Source: an uncultured Clostridia bacterium
GTDB lineage: Bacteria; Bacillota; Clostridia; TANB77; CAG-508
DNA: 64,000 nucleotides
Direction of reading: 5' to 3'
Assembly (NCBI GenBank): GCA_934121885.1
Contig: CAKOVH010000001.1
Coordinates: 62,001 to 126,000 of the forward strand
Part shown: piece by piece, positions 61,194-64,000 of the stretch
Layout: each line of letters starts with the position of its first letter
Position numbering within the stretch: the stretch's first letter is position 1
Position numbers and translations under genes: made by a program
Notes under the pieces: model-generated
What the model was told of the DNA's origin: nothing
Seen by the model: only the letters and a program-made list of their open reading frames with translations
Database searches by the model: none

Positions 61194-62510
61194 TTATTTT
61201 GACTCATAGCCTGGTTTTTCCAACAATTTAAACATATTTGTTTTATATTTTTCTACACCTGGTTGATTAAATGGATTTATTCCTAATATTTTTCCAGACA
61301 TTGCACATGCAAGTTCAAAGAAATATATTAAATGGCCTAAATTTTCCTCGTTTAATCTGTCCATATTTATCATTATGTTTGGAACTCCTCCATCAACATG
61401 TGCCTGAACAGTCCCTTCCATTGCTTTTTTATTTACATAGTCTAATGATTTTCCCTCTATATAATTTAATTCATCTAAATTATCTTCATCATGATTAATC
61501 TTTATGTCATTTTCTGAATTTTTAATATTAATTACTGTTTCAAATAAATCTCTTTTTCCTTCTTGTATATATTGACCTAGAGAATGTAAATCAGTTGTAA
61601 ACTCTGCACCTGATGGATAAATTCCCTTTCCTTCTTTTCCTTCACTTTCTCCAAAGAGCTGTTTCCACCATTCTATCATATAATGCATTTTAGGTTCATA
61701 GGTTACTAAAATCTCTATATTTTTTTCTTGATTATATAAAACATTTCTTGCTACTGCATATTTATAGCATTCATTATATTTTAAATTACTATCATCATAT
61801 TTTTCTTGTGCTATTCTTGCTCCATTCATTAAAGCATCTATATCTATTCCTGCTACTGCAATTGGTAATAATCCAACAGCTGTTAATACAGAGTACCTAC
61901 CTCCAACATTGTCTGGTATTACAAATGTTGTATATTTTTCCCTTGTAGCTAATGTTTTTAATGCTCCATTTTTTGCATCAGTTGTTACATATATTCTTTT
62001 TTTAGCTTCTTTTAGTCCATATTTATTTTCCAATAATTCTCTAAAAATTCTAAAAGCTATAGCTGGCTCTGTTGTAGTTCCAGATTTTGATATTACATTA
62101 ATTGATAAATCACGGTTTCCAATTAAATCTATAATATCATTTATGTAATTTGGATTTAAATTATTTCCAACATATAAAATTTGAGGTGTTTTTCTTTTTT
62201 CTTTATCTAGCATATTATAAAAAGTATTTGTTAAAGCTTCAATAACAGCTCTTGCTCCTAAATAGGAACCACCTATTCCTATTACTAATAATACTTCAGA
62301 GTCAGATTGTATTTTTTGCGCAGTCTTTTTTATTTTTTCAAACTCTTTTTTATCATACTTCGTTGGTAGGTTAAGCCATCCTAGGAATTCTTTTTTATCT
62401 TTAGCTTTTGTATGTAATTCATTATGGATTTCTGCTACTTTGTCTGTATATTCCATAATGCTTTTTTCTAATAATCTTGCATTCTTTAGATTTACTTTTA
62501 TATTCTCCAT
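61194..62510 (-). CDS. pgi: glucose-6-phosphate isomerase
   Basis: This 438-aa glycolytic enzyme interconverts glucose 6-phosphate and fructose 6-phosphate. Signatures are VIGIGGSYLGARAVIEAL, VISKSGTTTEPAIAFRIF, TDAKNGALKTLA, DNVGGRYSVLTAVGLLP (the P-GI signature), GIYPSGAEFTTDLHSLGQYI with catalytic Glu/His, and NPFNQPGVEKYKTNMF with the Lys. Length matches Firmicute Pgi. It is monocistronic by spacing. Confidence 0.97.
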   Translation of the reverse strand: MENIKVNLKNARLLEKSIMEYTDKVAEIHNELHTKAKDKKEFLGWLNLPTKYDKKEFEKIKKTAQKIQSDSEVLLVIGIGGSYLGARAVIEALTNTFYNMLDKEKRKTPQILYVGNNLNPNYINDIIDLIGNRDLSINVISKSGTTTEPAIAFRIFRELLENKYGLKEAKKRIYVTTDAKNGALKTLATREKYTTFVIPDNVGGRYSVLTAVGLLPIAVAGIDIDALMNGARIAQEKYDDSNLKYNECYKYAVARNVLYNQEKNIEILVTYEPKMHYMIEWWKQLFGESEGKEGKGIYPSGAEFTTDLHSLGQYIQEGKRDLFETVINIKNSENDIKINHDEDNLDELNYIEGKSLDYVNKKAMEGTVQAHVDGGVPNIMINMDRLNEENLGHLIYFFELACAMSGKILGINPFNQPGVEKYKTNMFKLLEKPGYESK

Positions 62511-62614
62511 CTAATTCCTCCTTAGTATTCTATTATACTTTTATCAATAAAATTTGTGCATATTTTTACATAAGTATATCTTATACTAAGAGAAAAATTA
62601 ATTCAAGAGATTTT

Positions 62615-63721
62615 TTACATTTCACTAAGAACTTTAGACAAATATTTCATACTTGTTAAACTTTGTTCTAAAGTATTTCCTGTTGCACCAACTTCTATAA
62701 TGCATGAGCCCTTTGCTAACTGCTGGTTATATCTGCTATTTCTTAAAATAATTGGTTTAAATAATCCTGGATACATTTCATTTGCCTTTTCTTGAATTTT
62801 AACTGCAAATTTTAAATTTATATTCCAGTTATCATGTTTATTTCCTCCTCCACTACTACCAATTACAAACATTAACTGTGATGCATATTCATCACCAATT
62901 TTTACTGTTGGAGCATATGTACTATCTGCTATTGCGTCTCTATGAATATCAAAAAGAACCTCAGTTCCTTTATTTTTTTCTAACATTTTTCCAATACTAT
63001 ACAAAGATCTATTGTATGAGTCATTATATGAAGGGTAATCATATACAGTTGTATCATGAGTAATATTATATCCATATGATTTCATATACTTTTCAAGTTC
63101 CGTTCCTACTCTTATAACTGACCTTGATGTATCTAGCGTTCTAAAATTTCCAGATTTTTTATAGCTGTACTTTTCTGTTGGAGTATAACTTTCACTTGCA
63201 TGTGTATGATAAATTATAATATCTTTCATATTCAAATTAACATCCGGAACTAACATATCACTTGTAAGCTTTAAATCTGAATCATTTTTTACTTTTACGG
63301 TTTTATATGATACTGTAAATTTTTCCGGTACTATACTTTCTTGTACTTCTGTTTTTATACCAGTTTTTGCTTCTTCCACCCTATTTTCCTCGTCATTTTT
63401 TTTGGAATTATTATTTTCTTTTGCTTCATCTTTCTTGTTCTCACTTAAGGCATTTATCATTCCAATTTCAACTCCAAATGCCATTTTTAGAGGGTTTAAC
63501 TTTTCTGCAACTTTTTCATCATTATAATTCACATTTTTTATACTTGGAATTACAGTATCTAAGCATATCATAAATGGTTTTGAACTAATATCGTCTGTAT
63601 TTAACTTTGTTTTTAGACCAGAAAAATATCTAGTAAGAGCTATAATAATTGTTATAACAATTGTAAGCTTTACTAGATATTTTATTATATCTTTAATTTC
63701 TACAACAGCTAGATTAATCAT
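62615..63721 (-). CDS. spoIIP: stage II sporulation protein P
   Basis: This 368-aa membrane-anchored amidase/endopeptidase thins septal peptidoglycan during forespore engulfment, working with SpoIID and SpoIIM. One N-terminal helix (YLVKLTIVITIIIALTRYFS) is followed by a Glu/Lys/Asn-rich linker (about 100-135). The catalytic domain has IIIYHTHASESYTP (zinc His and Glu), VLFDIHRDAIAD and IIEVGATGNTLEQS. I start at ATG 63721 with AAAGGAG about 8 nt upstream. hisS ends 67 nt before. Confidence 0.94.
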   Translation of the reverse strand: MINLAVVEIKDIIKYLVKLTIVITIIIALTRYFSGLKTKLNTDDISSKPFMICLDTVIPSIKNVNYNDEKVAEKLNPLKMAFGVEIGMINALSENKKDEAKENNNSKKNDEENRVEEAKTGIKTEVQESIVPEKFTVSYKTVKVKNDSDLKLTSDMLVPDVNLNMKDIIIYHTHASESYTPTEKYSYKKSGNFRTLDTSRSVIRVGTELEKYMKSYGYNITHDTTVYDYPSYNDSYNRSLYSIGKMLEKNKGTEVLFDIHRDAIADSTYAPTVKIGDEYASQLMFVIGSSGGGNKHDNWNINLKFAVKIQEKANEMYPGLFKPIILRNSRYNQQLAKGSCIIEVGATGNTLEQSLTSMKYLSKVLSEM

Positions 63722-63787
63722 TTTCTTTTCTCCTTTGTCCAAAGTCTTATATACTAATATATTCTTTTACAAAGGAAAATATAACTT

Positions 63788-64000
63788 CTACTTCAAAATT
63801 TTAATTGCTTCATCTAAACTTATTGTTTGTTGTTCACCATTTTCCATATTTTTTAGAGATACAGTTTTATTTTCTATTTCATCTTCTCCTATTGTAATTA
63901 CATATGGTATTTGAAGATGATCTGCATATTTAAATTTTGCTTTTATTTTTTTGTCTTCTAGATATACTTCTGTATTAATACCATTATCTCTTAATATCTT
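63788..64000 (-). CDS. hisS: histidyl-tRNA synthetase, C-terminal end (5' part outside window)
   Basis: This is the last 70 codons of a gene that runs off the right edge. The translation, RDNGINTEVYLEDKKIKAKF then KYADHLQIPYVITIGEDEIE and KTVSLKNMENGEQQTISLDE-AIKIL, matches the class IIa anticodon-binding domain that ends HisRS (K-F-K-Y-A-D and P-Y-V-x-x-x-G-E-x-E). The stop is TAG at 63788-63790. Confidence 0.88.
   Translation of the reverse strand, partial: KILRDNGINTEVYLEDKKIKAKFKYADHLQIPYVITIGEDEIENKTVSLKNMENGEQQTISLDEAIKILK

Overview
This 64 kb window comes from a low-GC (roughly 27-30% GC by eye), endospore-forming member of the Clostridia. The evidence is AT-rich codon use, strong GGAGG-type ribosome binding sites, an uninterrupted sporulation sigma factor SigK, the forespore-engulfment hydrolase SpoIIP, a thrS T-box leader, and a trigger factor-clpP-clpX block. 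Nearly all native genes lie on the minus strand. The organism cannot be named from the sequence alone.

Layout. 1-6000: NatAB-type ABC exporter, a 57-aa upstream ORF, tRNA-Leu(CAA), an acyl-CoA synthetase-like ligase, TspO, a flavin-reductase-like protein and RdgB. 6000-14600: a transporter, a HAD-GNAT fusion, GNAT, an EEP-type phosphodiesterase, a metallophosphoesterase, a Ppx/GppA-like protein with a decayed gene behind it, and an RlmD-type 23S rRNA methyltransferase. 14700-26500: tRNA-Leu(UAG), an MFS transporter, a PHP phosphatase, thioredoxin with a probable ferredoxin-type thioredoxin reductase, polysaccharide deacetylase, a Ca2+-type P-ATPase, YqeY, a broken MFS gene and a MATE-like exporter. 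26600-31000: an accessory patch with an AbiF/Abi_2-type gene flanked by two copies of a structured RNA, a frameshifted mobilization-like gene, a cluster of inverted repeats resembling a transfer origin, and a gene split by an in-frame TAG. 31000-42400: a 580-aa protein with about seven helix-turn-helix repeats, tRNA-Gly, clpX-clpP-tig, a phosphoesterase, tsaD, an M50 protease, lysS and recN. 42400-47000: a dlt-like operon in order A-C-B-D. 47000-64000: sigK, a DUF368 gene, a U32 peptidase-family protein (TrhP-like) with trmR and typA nearby, a cmk-plsC fusion, a P-loop/Asp23 fusion, hicBA, an AAA-CYTH protein, T-box-thrS, pgi, spoIIP and the 3' end of hisS.

Three things stand out. First, the Abi gene has the same RNA hairpin immediately 5' and 3' of it. 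The six stem base pairs have nearly all changed between copies while pairing is kept and the loop is conserved, which suggests an RNA-regulated toxin-antitoxin or defence unit. Second, three otherwise healthy native genes (DUF368, a CmpB-like membrane protein, and the essential cmk) are each broken by one extra C that makes an in-frame CGG. I found no other in-frame CGG in any native gene of the window. Third, six GC-richer single-gene units (starts near 11220, 15111, 24168, 28053, 50259 and 57492) sit between native operons, mostly with their own promoter, leader and terminator. They do use CGG for arginine and so look acquired.
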